Source: CAYWNK01 sp047639615
Lineage (GTDB): Bacteria > Planctomycetota > UBA1135 > GCA-002686595
NCBI GenBank assembly: GCA_047639615.1
Contig: JBLIOL010000008.1
Coordinates: forward strand, 1-40,922
Direction of reading: 5' to 3'
DNA: 40,922 nucleotides
The stretch's first letter is position 1. Every line of letters begins with the position of its first letter. Below, piece by piece: positions 40,573 through 40,922 of the stretch. The notes beneath the pieces are model-generated. The model was not told the origin of the DNA. It did not search any database and saw only the letters and a list, made by a program, of their open reading frames with translations. A program made the translations under genes and the position numbers.

Positions 40573-40922
40573 CGCGTCCCTCCGCAGCAGATGTTGACTG
40601 ACAAGAGGTCGCCGGCTCCGTCGCCGCCGAGGGAGATCAGCCTGTCTTCGTCCTTGGCTAGGTCAAAGACGTTCACGCCATCCACCCAGGTCTCGAGCAC
40701 GAGGCTGTAGACCGAGAGCGGGTCGCCGCTGAGGATCGCGAGGTCGGCATCCTTGCCCACCTCCAGTGATCCGATGCGATCGTCTAGATCCAGTTGCTTG
40801 GCCGCTTCCAGAGTCACGGCAGCCAAGGCCACCTCGCGCGACATGCCCGCGCGCACGGCCAAGGCCGGCGAGCGCAGGAAGAGGCGGCTATCGGTGATGT
40901 AGTCGTCCGTGTGGAAGGAAAC
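40569..40922 (-). CDS. amidohydrolase, N-terminal part outside the window
   Basis: The frame is open from the window edge (40922) to the stop at 40569, giving the last 117 residues. The visible start is only a codon inside the gene (TTG 40862). The first residues (VSFHTDDYITDSRLFLRSPALAVRAGM) contain the late Asp region of imidazolonepropionase-like amidohydrolases. LTLEAAKQLDLDDRIGSLEVGKDADLAILSGDPLSVYS is the standard C-terminal strand region. With its metal Asp present, this member may be the active one of the pair. It overlaps the following amidohydrolase gene by four bases. Confidence 0.88.
   Translation of the reverse strand, partial: VSFHTDDYITDSRLFLRSPALAVRAGMSREVALAAVTLEAAKQLDLDDRIGSLEVGKDADLAILSGDPLSVYSLVLETWVDGVNVFDLAKDEDRLISLGGDGAGDLLSVNICCGGTR

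Overview
The window (about 41 kb, high GC) looks like a chromosomal segment of a Planctomycetota bacterium. The main evidence is the adjacent DUF1549/DUF1553 and DUF1501 genes, a DUF3500 protein, many lipoproteins and large secreted proteins without assigned function, an ECF sigma factor with a FecR-like partner, and paired secreted amidohydrolases. I see no rRNA, tRNA, CRISPR array, phage or complete insertion sequence. The species cannot be named from this sequence.

Layout. 1-5255: a partial Nramp-like transporter, a secreted beta-helix-like protein, a divergent DUF993 gene and two membrane-anchored coiled-coil proteins. 5252-11158: the DUF1549/DUF1553-DUF1501 pair, with DUF3500 and the DNA repair glycosylase tag diverging from it across a very compact, symmetric divergent promoter. 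11170-15842: a tandem PilZ-type protein, a small membrane protein that may carry a premature stop, an EF-hand protein with repeated linkers, a lipoprotein MsrA-MsrB fusion, and an RtcR regulator whose N-terminal sensor has been cut off at a REP-like palindrome. 15927-22336: an ECF sigma factor and FecR-like membrane regulator followed by secreted proteins of unknown role. One of these resembles a peptidase with its catalytic Glu lost. Right after its stop codon lies a 200-nt rod-shaped structured RNA candidate, then a strong terminator-like hairpin, then another secreted protein gene. 22454-25996: small genes (DUF2809, a tautomerase and unknowns). 26063-30387: a sugar ABC transporter operon (binding protein, double ATPase, permease) divergent from an L-fuconolactonase-like hydrolase. 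30675-34254: an operon of VOC/zinc-ribbon protein, lipoprotein, and an ArsR-type DNA-binding domain fused in frame to a full-length glutamine-dependent NAD synthetase. A perfect palindrome overlaps the fusion's start codon. 34405-39349: an operon of SDR, UxaA-type dehydratase, LhgO-type oxidase and Ldh_2-type dehydrogenase. 39346-40922: two paired amidohydrolases, the second running off the end.

How the genes may work together. The lactonase, ABC transporter, SDR, UxaA-type dehydratase and hydroxyacid dehydrogenases can be assembled into a non-phosphorylative route for a sugar such as L-fucose or a related deoxysugar or aldonate. This is inference, because the two blocks are separated by the NAD synthetase operon. 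The strongest candidates for something new are the ArsR-NadE fusion with its own operator and the structured RNA at 20721-20920, whose non-Watson-Crick pairs in the main stem are mostly G-U on the plus strand.
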